From contig CM059972.1 in assembly GCA_030490835.1 (NCBI GenBank), positions 59,377,563-59,441,562 on the forward strand: 64,000 bases of DNA. The letters run 5' to 3'. This document shows, one piece after another, positions 11,251-22,063 of this stretch (positions within the stretch are counted from its first letter, which is position 1; each line of letters starts with the position of its first letter). Position numbers and translations under genes: made by a program. Below the pieces are notes generated by a model, which saw only the letters and a list, made by a program, of their open reading frames with translations, was not told the origin of the DNA and searched no databases. This DNA is from Annona cherimola. Its lineage: Eukaryota; Streptophyta; Magnoliopsida; Magnoliales; Annonaceae.

Positions 11251-11727
11251 ATACCAGCTGTCATTCCTAAACTAAAGAAAGAACAAATGGATAAACCGCT
11301 ATTTATCCCCATGAAATCCCTAAAGCACAATTAAAAGAAATAAGAGAAAATATTTTTTGTCTTTGTTTTATTGCAAATGAAACTCTGTGGATATTCTCTT
11401 TTAGTTGTTTACAGAGACTACTATAGATTTGGTGAGGTAGTAACTTTCTTAGTCGTTCTTCAAGTTCAATCCTTCATTCTCTTAGGGCTTTTAGTTCTCT
11501 ACTTATTTGATGAATTTGTCTTATCATTATCAGCAGAGGAAGTTTTCAATTTGCTTTTCTAGAGATTTAATCTTCACTTGATACTTATAAAGTGTTCTTT
11601 TTTGTTCTCTTTATAGCTTGGAATCAAATCTCCAAGGAGGGCGACTTTCTAAATAGGTTTGTAGTTTTGCTTTTTTAATTCTTAAATGCCTTAATTCCTG
11701 TCTTAAATCTTTTAGTTGTGTAGACAT
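11251..11727 (-). pseudogene. EPRV small coiled-coil ORFs (virion-associated-protein-like), broken
   Basis: On the minus strand, downstream of the 78-residue ORF, an ATG at 11727 opens a 38-codon frame that stops at 11611 but continues in frame after the stop. It is rich in Lys, Glu, Leu and Gln (LKDLRQELRHLRIKKAKLQ), a coiled-coil pattern like caulimovirid virion-associated proteins. A third Leu/Glu-rich piece follows around 11350-11530 in another frame. The end at 11251 is the gypsy LTR junction. Function is inferred from position and coiled-coil style only. Confidence 0.45.
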
Positions 11728-11755
11728 AGAATTAAACAGCTAATATGGATAATGT

Positions 11756-11991
11756 TTATTCTAGTTCCTGTTTATCTTCTTCTAGGCTAGAGATCATAAA
11801 GTGTCTAAACCAGTGAGGGTGTTGACTTTGTCTTTCTTTTAATATTTCTAGAACTTTTGTAATAAGTTTATGCCTTTGTATTTGTCCTTGAATAAGAGGA
11901 AGATGACCTGGGATAACTTCCCACAAAATTAGTTTGTCATTGATAATATCATCAAGGTTTTGAAATAAGATTTGTAAGTTTAAAGCCATTT
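11756..11991 (-). pseudogene. EPRV-associated small ORF, 78 residues
   Basis: The open frame extends upstream to 12070, but the ATG at 11991 (MALNLQILFQN) is the better start because it follows a long untranslated leader from a TATA-bearing region. The protein is acidic at its end and has a conserved-looking PHWFRHFMISSLEEDKQ segment. It is followed 29 bases later by a coiled-coil ORF. This order (promoter, leader, small ORFs) fits the 5' end of a caulimovirid pregenomic RNA. I cannot assign a molecular function. The frame is intact, but the virus copy around it is in pieces, so it is listed as a relic. Confidence 0.5.
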
Positions 11992-12190
11992 GATTATAAT
12001 GACATGCATGTAAGACAATAAAAATGCAGGCAATAAAGATTCGATTGAAATAACAGAGTTTACAACACAAGTTTGAAATCTATCTTTGAAAATAACTTAC
12101 AAGTTTAGGGATCAAATCAAGCTCTAAAACAACAACTTGTTTCTTCAGCAAAGCTTTGAGATCGTCTTACAATAGAAGTTTTGAGAAGGT

Positions 12191-12480
12191 TTACAAAGTA
12201 GGAGTGGTTACAGGTTGAGAGAGAGACAGAGACAAAGAGAGAGAGAGTGCGAGAAGGGCTTTGGCAATTGCTTCAAGGAGAGGGCTTTGGAAATGTTTTG
12301 ATCCCTTCCCTGCTTCTTCAGCTCCTTCTTTATAGCCGTTTAGAGATGTTTGTGAATGACCGTTGATAGCTTGGAATGACAACCACTACTGGCTGTTTGC
12401 CAGACTTGCTGGATTCTTACAAGAGATTCCTGATGAGTACTGTTAGAGTGACGGTTCTGAATCTGACAAGCACTATTAAT
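12191..12480 (-). promoter_or_regulatory. probable EPRV intergenic promoter region
   Basis: Read on the minus strand, this region has CGGCTATAAAGA (TATA at 12329-12334), followed by a purine/GA-rich transcribed leader (12220-12255 is GAGA repeats on plus) and then, about 340 bases later, the small ORF at 11991. The organisation matches the 35S-type promoter and leader of a caulimovirid. A tRNA-Met primer site expected in the leader was not found. Activity is unknown. Confidence 0.45.
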
Positions 12481-12494
12481 TCTTAAAGGCCTAT

Positions 12495-12830
12495 CTGGAG
12501 AAAATATTTATTAAAAATAAAAAAATATGCTCAAAGAAAAACCTTATGAAACTCCTTTCAGCAAAATCTTAGAAAAAACTCAGGCTTATGATCAAACAAA
12601 GATCTTATAACCTCTCAACCAATCAGCCTCAACTACTAATATAATAATTTCTGACTTACAAGCAAAAATTAAACAATTAAAGAGGGATTTAAAAACCTTA
12701 AAAGAATCAAATACAACAAAAATAGAAAACCTAAAAGAAAGAATAGAAAAATTAGAATCAAAAGATGATAAAAGCGATTCTGATTCAAATAGAGAAAAGG
12801 AAGAAGAACATTTCATCTAATTAATGTCAC
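12495..12830 (+). pseudogene. EPRV coat C-terminal/pre-protease segment, copy 1
   Basis: This segment is nearly identical to 38762-39090 over about 330 bases, with small indels and substitutions that break the frame in this copy. It encodes a Lys/Glu/Ser-rich region with coiled-coil character between the coat-protein zinc knuckle and the protease. It precedes sequence from the start of the coat region, which is the reverse of viral order, so two partial EPRV copies are joined here. Confidence 0.7.
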
Positions 12831-12923
12831 GAGTAAAATGTCAGATACTATTCATGAATGGAATGTAGAAGGGAACAATGAAACTGAAATAGTTAATATA
12901 CTTCAACAAATGACCATGGTTGT
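12831..12923 (+). pseudogene. EPRV coat-protein N-terminal region, interrupted by S1
   Basis: The frame contains a HEWNVEGNN stretch and ILQQMTMV, a motif found near the start of the florendovirus-like coat region. It stops at the insertion point of Sirevirus S1 and continues in the same sense at 37654 (TIYKTKASLTDHKIAQLL), so the two parts were contiguous before the insertion. Confidence 0.7.
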
Positions 12924-14623
12924 TGTTGAAATTAAAGGCGAATAAAGCACAATCCATGTTTTGATGATTAACAACTCAATTTGAGAATGTTTTGGTACTA
13001 ATGTGGTTTGCTAAGCTTTGTTAAAGGACAAAAACTCAAGTTTCAGAACATAGCAGACCAAGTCGCAATCCCAAGTCGACTTATCTATCGACTTAGGTGA
13101 AGTCGATACCCAAGTCGACCCCAAGATCGACTTCAGATGATCAAAACCTTCCAGTGCTAAATTTGGGCACAAAGACAGATGAAATTGCAGTTGAAGTCAA
13201 CTCTACTTGTGACTTAGGTGAAGTCACAGACCCAAGTCGACTCTACAATTGACTTCAGATGATCAAAACCTTCCAGAGCTGAATTTGGGCTCAGAGACAG
13301 GTGAAGTCGCAGTCGAAGTCGACCCCATCTGCGACTTGGGTGAAGTCACATTCCCAAGTCGACTCTGCCATGCGACTTGAGTGAAGTCGAACCGCAAGTC
13401 AGCCTAAGCATGCGACTTGAGTGAAGCTGAAGACCAAGACAGCCCAAGCAAGCAAATGGCCATGAAAGAATTATTCAAGATAGAATATTATTAAAGGGAA
13501 AACTATGAACTACATCTTTGGACATTAAATTCAAGAAAGGGAATTCTTGTAGATCAAGACCACAAGGATAAACTACTCAAGAGTAGAAGAATATGCTAAG
13601 TCTCAAGACTAAATATTGAAAATTAAGGATATCAATTGAAGAACATGATATGAGAGGAAAATGAAGCATCAAGGATCACTTTCAAGAAATCCAAAGTTCC
13701 AATATATGCACATAGATGGTGAAGTCGCACCTGAAGTCGACTCCACCTGCGACTTGGGTCAAGTCCAAGACCAAGTCGACCTGAGATGGAACTTGAAGTG
13801 AAAGCTGAAGACTAAAGTCGCACCCGAAGTCAACTCCAACCTGCGACTTGGGTGAAGTCGCATCCGAAGTCAACTCCACATGCGACTTGGTTCGCAACGG
13901 TTGGAAAAATTTGAATGTTGGCGCATTAAATGCACTCCACCTACCACCAAACGTTCGAATTTTCTCCACCATTATAAAGAGCATTCAAGAGGACATGCTA
14001 GAGGTTAGAGAAGCATTCATTAAGTTCACCTTCCACTCTCTCTAGCATTAAAGTGATTTACACCAACTTCAAGTGAAGAACTGTGCTCCAACTTGCTAAA
14101 AGCGTCATTGCTGATCATTTCATTCTCTCAACAAGTTCTTCCACGTGCTGAAAACTGTCTACACAAACCTGTAAAGTGTAGTTTCTTCTGTTTGATTCAT
14201 TATTTGTATTTATCACTTGGTTTGATATTGGAAATCGAAGTCGAGTGAAAGCAAAGTAGTGTTGTGACTTGAGTATGGCTCGTCACCTACTTGTGTTGTA
14301 TTTGTGTAAGCCCCCTAGAGCTGGAATCTAGAAGAGAATTGCTGCTCTAGTTGTATTTGATAATCTAATAGTGGAACCCAAGTCACAACGGGTGTGAGCT
14401 TGGAAGAGTGGAGTAGGGAAGATTGCCCGAACCACTATAAAATTATGTCTATTGTTGTGGCTTGCTCAACTGCTTTTTATTGCTTTATTTCTCTCCATAC
14501 TCTCTGCTTGTTTCATTAAGGGGATTAAAATTAAAAGGGGGAAAGTTTCTGTTTAAGTAAATTTTTAAAATACCTAATTCATCCATCCCCTCTTGGGTTG
14601 TTGTCATAAACTCGAGACCAACA
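12924..14623 (+). repeat. 5' LTR of S1
   Basis: It starts TGTTGAAATTAAAGG (family form TGTTGGAATCAATGG) and ends GAGACCAACA just before the primer site. The first two thirds carry an array of AAGTCGACTCCA and TGCGACTTGGGT units with seven GTCGAC sites. A TATAAA lies at 13973-13978, followed by the probable R/U5 part. Confidence 0.9.
13973..13978 (+). promoter_or_regulatory. TATA box in S1 5' LTR
   Basis: TATAAA follows the conserved GCGCATTAAATGC block. The same box occurs at the same place in every LTR of the family here: 23987, 30981, 33475, 35951 and 37002. Confidence 0.6.
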
Positions 14624-14641
14624 AGTGGTATCAGAGCAAGT
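14624..14641 (+). other. primer binding site of S1
   Basis: TGGTATCAGAGC at 14626-14637 is the exact complement of the initiator tRNA-Met 3' end and begins two bases after the LTR. Confidence 0.92.
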
Positions 14642-14671
14642 CTTTGAGTTTAAACTAAAGAGATCTTACAA

Positions 14672-16784
14672 ATGGCATCCCAACAAACTTCCACCCCTGC
14701 ATTCGCCGAAGGCCAATCATTTACAAGGCCACCTTTATTTGATGGGAGTAACTTCGGTTACTGAAAGTTAAGAATGAAACAACTTATTATGGCTACGGAT
14801 ATCGATACTTAGATCGCTATCCAAGATGGTGTTGTATTACCTATTGATGAAAGAGCCTCCACATGGTCTGAGGAGGAGGTTAAGACCATTAAAAGCAACA
14901 CCAAAGTCATGAACTTCCTCTTTTGTGCTTTAATGGCATCTAAATATGATAGAGAATTCTCTTGCCAAACCGCCAAAGAAATATGGGATACACTAACATC
15001 TATTTATGAGGGAACTTCTCAAGTCCAAGGGATGAGAAGAAATATTTTGAATGGAGAGCTAGAAAGCTTTAAAATGCTTGAGACCGAGAATATTTCTGAA
15101 ATATTTGCTAGATTCTCAAAAATCATTAATGCTCTAAAAGGTCTCGAGAAAGCTATTTCTTAATATGAGTAGTCACGGCCATTGAGGAAACAAAGGACCT
15201 CAACACACTAAGGGTGTGTTTAGTTGGAGGTAAAACTTTTTTATGAAAACTTTTCAGAGTAAAGTTGTCAAGTTGATAGAAAATGATGTGATATGATAGG
15301 GGTAATAATGAGGTGTAAAGAGAATAAAGTTAAAATAGATAGGATAGTTGTATGGGTATTTGTGTGGAAATGATTGAAAAGTAGGGTTGTTTATATAGGA
15401 AAATGTGAAAAAATAATTAAAAAATAAGGTAGTTATGGAGAGTGAAAAGTTTTTTATTGAAAAGTTTTCATTGACATATTTTGTGTGTAACCAAACACAC
15501 CCTAAGGCTTGAAGATCTTATCAGCTCACTCATATCACATGAGTTGATAAAAAGGAGAAATGAGGAGCAACATAAAGGCAAAAGAGCAATCGCCTTGAAA
15601 GCTGCACAAATTTCAGATGAGTCCACCTCATCTTCTCAAAACGATGATGAGGAGCTTGCTCTGCTCACGAGAAGATTCAAAAAGTTCATGAGAAAAGGAA
15701 AGAACTTAAGACTTTCAAAGAAAGGAATTCAATGGAGAAAAAGAAAGAAGCTACAAAGTGCTACCGGTGTGGAGGAATGGGGCATATGCAAGCCCAATGT
15801 CCTACACCTAAGGAAAACGAGACAAGAGAACGAAGAGAAAAGAAGGACCGAGGCAAAAACAGAAAATTCCAAAAGGCGAAAGGAAGAGGGATGTACGTCA
15901 ACGAGGAGACATCTACAACTTGCAGTTCATCAAATGAAGAAAATGAGGCTGCAAATTGTGCAAGAATCTGCTGCATAGCTACAATGGAGGAAGACTCCAA
16001 CCTTTGTCTCGCCGCAACAAAAATTTTGGAGGATCAAACCACTTCAACAAACTGCACAAGCAGTGAAGAGATAACCTCTAAGCTAAAAACTCTTTCCATT
16101 TTCTCTTCCACAAATGAATGTCTCAAATGTGCTGAATTAGAAGAACTACAATAAGCGTATGATTCATTATATGAGGAAATAAAGAAGTTGGGAAACAAGT
16201 TCACAATAAGAAAAAGACAATGTGATTCAATAATTATTATGAATGGAAAACTGGCAGAAAAAGTTGATCATCTAACAAATGAAAAGAATATTTTAACAAG
16301 TGAGGTGGACAGACTTAAAAAGAAAAATGAATCATTAAATGAATCACTTGCTAAGTTCTCTAATCCAGGGGAAAGCGTCAAAATATTTCTAATTATGACC
16401 GCCCAAAACAACAAAAGAGGACTTGAATACTCTACATTTGAAAAGAGAGAATGTAGCAAGTCCAATGCTCCAAGGACCTTTAAAAACCAAGCAAAACTCA
16501 TTCATACTAAACCAAAAATGAATCATGTTGCTTGGACTAAAAGACCAACTTGGAAACCAACTACTACATGGATTCCTACTCCAAGACTCCCACGAGCTTG
16601 TAATTTTTACAACAAGATGAGACACAAGGTATATCAATGCAAAGTAAGAAATTTGTATGACCTTGGTGCAAAATTGGTTTGGGTACCAAAGAGCATTGGA
16701 TTTATGCATTCTAAGATAGAGCAACGTAGATTCCAGTGGCTAACTAACCAAAATGTACCCATAAAATGGGTACCAAAAAGATAA
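14672..16784 (+). pseudogene. gag of S1 with C-terminal extension, broken
   Basis: The ATG at 14672 opens a copia Gag (MASQQTSTPAFAEGQSF, then the FDGSNFGY motif of the gag N-terminal domain). Stops follow at about 14762 and 14809. The UBN2-type gag domain is at 14909-15163 (AKEIWDTLTSIYEGTSQVQG). A Harbinger MITE then splits the gene at 15212-15502. The zinc knuckle CYRCGGMGHMQAQC is at 15759-15800 in the frame 15732-16154, one frame off the preceding 15481-15978 part. A further segment (16188-16784) has a strong coiled coil (EKNILTSEVDRLKKKNESL) and a Trp/Pro-rich tail, the long Gag C-terminus seen in Sireviruses. The same segment is deleted in S2. Confidence 0.85.
15212..15502. mobile_element. 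PIF/Harbinger-type (Tourist-like) MITE, 291 bp
   Basis: Terminal inverted repeats GGGTGTGTTTAGTTGG and CCAAACACACCC are flanked by a TAA duplication (15209-15211, 15503-15505), the 3-bp target choice of Harbinger elements. The paralogous empty site in S2 near 25272 reads straight through, which confirms the boundaries. Confidence 0.93.
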
Positions 16785-16829
16785 GCTCCACTTGACCTTA
16801 TTTTTGCAAGTATGTCTTAAAGCAAAAGT

Positions 16830-19800
16830 CAACAACATGTGGTTTATGGATAGTGGCTGCTCAAGACATATAACAGGAGAAAAAGGATTGTTTCACAAGA
16901 ACAAACCGTGTAGTGAATGAACGGTTGCATTTGGAAACAAGGAAAAAGGTATAATCAAAGGTAAAGAAAATGTTTATGAAAATTCAAATGCATGTATTAA
17001 GGATGTACTATTTGTTGAAGGGCTCAAACACAACTTAATGAGTATTAGCCAATTGTGTGATAAAGGTTACGAAGTTGTATTTGAATCTTCTATATGCAAT
17101 GTATTTGATGATGATCACATAGTCTTTAGTGATAAAAGATATGGAAATGTATATTTGGTTTGTCTTGATGAACTTGATGGGAAATGTCTAATAGCTATAG
17201 AAAATTATTCATGGATATGACATAAAAGGCTTGGACATATAAACATATCAAATATTAAAACTTTATGGAAAAAGAACCTAGTGGAAGGGTTACTAAAGCT
17301 TAAATATGACAAGAACAAAATTTATAAAGCTCGTCAATTATCTAAGCAATCCAAGATGTCATTTTTCACTAAAAAAGAAATTTCAATAACTAGGTCACTT
17401 GAACTATTACATATGGATTTTTACGAGCTGTCAGACATTTTAACTCTCGTTAGGAAAAAGTATGTATTTGTTATAGTTAATGACTTATCAAGATTAACAT
17501 GGATAATACTCTTAGCTAGCAAAGATAAAGCATTTTCTATGTTTGTCACGTTTTCAAATTTGGTGCAAAATGAAAAACAAAACACAATCATTTTCATTAG
17601 AAGTGACCATGGTGGTGAATTTGAAAATAAACGATTTATAGAATTTCGCAATGAGAAAGAAATTCATCATACATTTTCTGCACTGAGAACTCCCCAACAA
17701 AATGGGGTAGCTGAAGGGAAAAACATGACAATACAAGAAATAGCTAAAACTATACTAAATGAGAGGAAATTATCCAAAAGATTTTGGGGTGAAGCTGTAA
17801 GTACAACATGCCATGTATTAAACTTATTACCATAAGAGCTATCTTGAAAAAGACCCCATATGAACTATGGAAAGTGAGAAAATCAAACATATCATATTTC
17901 TATGCTTTTGGATGTACTTGCTATGTGTTGAACAATGGAAAAACTAACTTAGGAAAATTAGATGTCAAAAGTGATGAGGCGATATTCCTTGGTTATTCAT
18001 CAAATAGCAAAGTATATAGAGTCTTTAACAAGAAAAATCAAATAGTAGAAGAATCAATACATGTTTTATTTGATGAATTAACCAAAATTCGAAAAAAAAA
18101 GGATGAGTTGAGTGATGCAGATGAGGCGTCAAGGAATCCAAAGGTGAAACGACTAGAATAACAAGGAGAAGCCGAAGCAAAGCAAGAGAATTCCACGGAG
18201 GTAAGGGTAAGTCAAGGTAAAAATTCTTATAAACCTCTAACTAATTTGAAATTCAAAAATGACTATCCATTTGAGCAAGTTATCGGTAATATCTATGAAG
18301 GAATAAAAACTAGAAGGTCAAGACACAATATTTGTGGAGAATTTACTTTTGTGTCGAAAATTGAACCAACGTACATTGATCAAGCTCTTAATGATGAAAA
18401 CTGGATTATTGCAATGCAAGAAGAGCTAAATCAATTTAAAAGAAATAATGTATGGCACCTAATTCCTAGACCCAAAGATTGCACAGTTATTGGTACCAAA
18501 TGAGTTTTTAGGAATAAATTAGATGAAAGTGGACTTGTGGTTAGAAACAATGCTAGATTGGTAGCCAAAGGATATTTCTAAGAAGAGAGAATTGATTTTG
18601 AAGAATCCTATGCTCCTGTGGCTAAATTAGAAGTTATATGTATCCTACTAGCTTTTGCTTCTCACATAAATTTTAAATTGTTTCAAATGGATATGAAAAA
18701 CACATTTTTGAATGGATACTTGAATGAGGAAGTTTATGTTGAACAACCTCCTGGATTTGAAGAAAAGGATCAATAAAAATATGTTTTCAAATTAACCAAA
18801 GCCTTATATGGACTCAAACAAACTCCAAGAGCTTGGTATGAAAGGTTAAGTAAATTTTTGATTGATCATGACTTTCAAAGAGGAAATGTTGATACAACAT
18901 TATTCATCAAGTATAAGGACAAAAATATTTTAATTATTCAAATTTATGTCGATGATATAATATTTGGTGCTACTAATGAAACTCTGTGCCAAGAATTTTC
19001 TGAGATTATGTAGAGTGAATTTAAAATGAGCATGATGGGAGAATTAAATTTCTTCCTTGGACTGCAAATTAAGCAACTAGCGGAAGGGATCTTCATAAAC
19101 TAGTCCAAATAGGTCAAGGAGAGATTAAAGAAGTTCGGAATGCATAACAGCAAAGGTGTAAATGCGCCAATGAGTTCAACCATCAAGATTGACAAGGATA
19201 AAAAAGGTAAATCCATTGAACAAAAACTATATTGAAGCATGATAGGTTCTTTATTGTATTTAACTGCTTCTAAACCGAATATTTTGTCTAGTATTTGCAT
19301 GTGCTCAAGATTCCAATCATGTCCAAAAGAATCACATCTAATAGCTGTAAAAAGAATTTTCACATATTTGATTAAAACCATAAATTTAGGATTATGGTAT
19401 CCAAAGGGGTCAACATTTGATCTAATCGGCTACTTGGATGATGATTTTTTCGGCTACAAAGTAGATAGAAAAAGCACTAGTGGAACATGTCAGTTTCTTG
19501 GAAACATGTTGGTGTCATGGTTTTCAAGAAAACAAACTAGTGTTACTCTATCTACCGCGGAAGCCGAATACATAGCCGCCGGGAGTTGTTGTGCCCAATT
19601 ACATTGGATGAAACAACAACTTAAGGATTATGGTGTTGATTATCATGACATTCCAATTAGATATGATAATATAAGTGATATTTGTTTGACCAAAAATCCT
19701 GTGTTGCATTCTAGAACAAAGTATATAGATGTAAGACATCATTTCATTCGTGAACATGTTGAAAATCATGATATTTTCTTAGAATATGTTAAAAATGAGG

Positions 19801-19889
19801 ACCAAATTGCTGACGTTTTCACCAAACTATTAGCAAATGAACCATTTTACAAGATTAGAAATGATATTGGTATGATTGAGTTTGATTAA
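16830..19889 (+). pseudogene. pol of S1 (protease-integrase-RT-RNase H), broken
   Basis: Copia order is visible. The protease has WFMDSGCSRHITGEKG at about 16840. The integrase (about 17020-17835) has IRSDHGGEFEN and QQNGVAEGKN; the Cys pair of the zinc site is degraded, and the family's ERKN is changed to EGKN. A linker with LGYSSNSKVYRVFNKK (17808-18161) follows. RT (about 18360-19060) keeps the catalytic YVDDI at 18945-18960 and the LYGLKQTPRAWYE motif. RNase H (19239-19889) has the AEAEYIAAGSCCAQ and ADVFTKLL motifs and ends with a natural-looking stop. At least seven in-frame stops and several frameshifts break it, for example at 17218, 17833, 18502, 18774 and 19011. The RNase H part is a clean 216-residue frame. 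Confidence 0.92.
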
Positions 19890-20414
19890 GAGTGAAATAT
19901 GATAGAGGAAGTAAATTAGAAAGAACAAAGAAAACCAAGTCTATAGAGCCAAGTCAACTCTGATCCGCCCAAGTCGACTTCACCAAAGTCGACTCCACAA
20001 AATCCAAGTCGACTTTGGACAGGGCGAAGTCGACTTCAGTTAGGGCAAGTGGACTCCAGCGCGCGATGCTTTGCCTTCTCACGCGCAGTCCATCCTCTTC
20101 TTCTCCTTCTTCTTCTTTTCCTTCTCTTCTTCCTTCTTCCCGTTTCCTCACGCATCGGAGCTTTCCTTTTTTCTCATTTTCCCTCACTGCTCTTCGAGTT
20201 CTCTCTCATCTTTTTTCCCTGACTCTCTCTCTCTCTCTCTCTCATCTCTGCCCCTGATTCTCTCTCTCTCATCTTTTTTCCCTGACTCTCTCTCTCTCTC
20301 TCTCATCTCTGCCCCTGATTCTCTCTCTCTCATCTCTCTGTCCCCGATTCTCTCTCTCATCTCTCACTCTCTCTCACAGCCCCCATTTAAAACCCCTATT
20401 TCACTTAAAGATCA
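19890..20414 (+). repeat. S1 pol-env spacer: GTCGAC units, then CT-rich tandem repeats
   Basis: 19938-20056 repeats AAGTCGACTTC-like units similar to those in the LTRs. 20090-20400 is almost pure pyrimidine, with (CT)n runs and about 65-bp tandem units (TCATCTCTGCCCCTGATTC at 20243, 20309 and related). The tract ends in CTCTCTCACAG, which looks like a 3' splice site, about 30 bases before the env-like ATG. Confidence 0.75.
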
Positions 20415-22063
20415 ATGGCGCCAAAAGCTGTAGCCAAACTGTCCAAATTACCATCTCAAGACAGTTCAAATCTAACACTGGCGAGGGGGTGCCCCATCGG
20501 CAACGAATGTCATCTAAACGGGTTCGGGAAGAAGCCACATCCGCGAGACGCCGAGGCAGTTCCGAAAAGGAAACCCATCTTCATCTGCACCCCGATAGGA
20601 GAATTCAAATTCAGATTCAAGCGGTGACACAGAATCAGCGATAAACAAGCACGAAACGCCGACGCAGAAGGGGCAAGTTTTGAAAATGCCCACTACCTAC
20701 TTCAGAACTGAAAAGCAACACAGCCGGTTCTATCGACACTTTTATGAGCATATGATTTTCGTCCCTAAGATCATAGACTTCAAGTTTCTCAGTGACTTTG
20801 AGTTTAGGATTGAAGAGTTACTAGTTTCCAAGGTTGGACAAGACTATTAAAAACGGATGATCGAATATACCCTGATCTGACAAGAATATTCTATTATCTA
20901 TGGGATCAGGAGTATTATCTCACTTATGTCAAGGGGACTGAGATAAATTTAGGAATAGGATGCTCTACCTACAGAAATAATGTAATCCATCTAATTGCAA
21001 CATTTTGGAAGTCCCTGAAGAAAATGAGAGGATTCTAGAGGGATTGTCACTCACACAGATGTACAACCAACTGACCGACAACCATAAGTACCATCTGGGG
21101 ATTAAGTTTCTTCATTACATGGATCTATCTCCCTGACTTCGGGTTCTCAGGATCCTTATTGCACACTATATTTATCTCAAGGGAGGAGGCCGAAATCAAT
21201 TGAATCCACAGGAGACAGAGATTCTATGGAAAGTTGCAAACCGGGTCAAGGTCAATCTACCCAGCTTATTGTTGGAAGCTCTGGCACCAAAGAAAGAGAA
21301 TCCACGAGGAGTATTATCTTCTAGGATGTGGATTACCAAAATTATGAGTTTCCTCGGTGTAGATCTGGTTGGGGAGCCATTCGAGGTCCTAAAGCCACTA
21401 ATGCCATCAACCGGGCCCTTTTGACCCGAATAAAGATCAATCTTGAAAAATTTCGGGCCGAGAGACTACGAGAATTGATGGGGCATGCAAATCAACCCGA
21501 AGCAGCGGGTGGTCACCCTGAGGGGGAGCAGCCACCTCAGTCACCACAGCAGGAAGCGGTTCCATCTCCACCGCATGCACTAGCTAAGCCTGCATCACCA
21601 CACTCCCATGGCTCTCTTGCTCTCCACGAGGTTCCCAAATCCCAGATCATCATCCACATTCACCGAACTAGTCTGCTTCTATTAATGCTATACGAGATCA
21701 TCTTAAGCAGATGGAGGACCGACTTATACAGCAGTTGGTGGGCATTCATACGGTGATGATGGAAATGCATACTCGCCAAGACAAAATGGATCAAGAACTA
21801 CGCACCATCAAGTATAGACTCGCGTCGGGAAGCAATCGCGGTTGCCCGATTCCGAGTATACTGACTTCGATCCTTATTTTGGAGAGTCTGTGAGAGTCAA
21901 ACCCACTGGTCAGGCTTTCTTATCCTTCTATTCATCTGCCCATATCGGATCTATCCCACCTACCCGTTCTCCATCGTACCTAATCACTACGTTTCAATTT
22001 TCCAAATCTAGATTTCCTTATCTCCTTTTTTATTCTTTGACAAAAAAGGGGAGAGAGATTTGA
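20415..22063 (+). pseudogene. env-like 3' ORF of S1, broken
   Basis: It starts at ATG 20415 (MAPKAVAKLSKLPSQDSS). The following pieces lie in shifting frames: KMPTTYFRTEKQ and a FVPKIIDFKFLSDFEF block near 20685-20820, a GGGRNQLNPQETEILWKV block near 21185-21300, a Pro/Glu-rich part (21480-21640), and a C-terminal helix with MEDRLIQQLVGIH and MEMHTRQDKMDQELRTIKYRL (21711-21830). These match the long non-Pol ORF downstream of pol in SIRE-type elements, called env-like. I see no convincing signal peptide, and a real envelope role is unproven. Stops and frameshifts prevent a full product. S2 carries a homologous copy, split by two solo LTRs. Confidence 0.75.

Noticed and set aside
12980..13420. 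CRISPR-like array from regularly repeated GTCGAC units
   Set aside because: Units are imperfect with no constant spacers, lie in an LTR of a plant element, and recur in every LTR of the family.
14626..14637. tRNA gene hint from TGGTATCAGAGC
   Set aside because: It is only the 12-base primer site next to an LTR; no cloverleaf can be formed.
20015..20433. Long Ser/Leu/Pro frames over the CT-rich tract (also 29003-29375)
   Set aside because: They are reading-frame artefacts of pyrimidine repeats; the same tract is open in several frames and shows no protein pattern.
20415..22063. True viral envelope gene
   Set aside because: No clear signal peptide, fusion peptide or membrane anchor can be read; the name env-like refers to position and family convention only.
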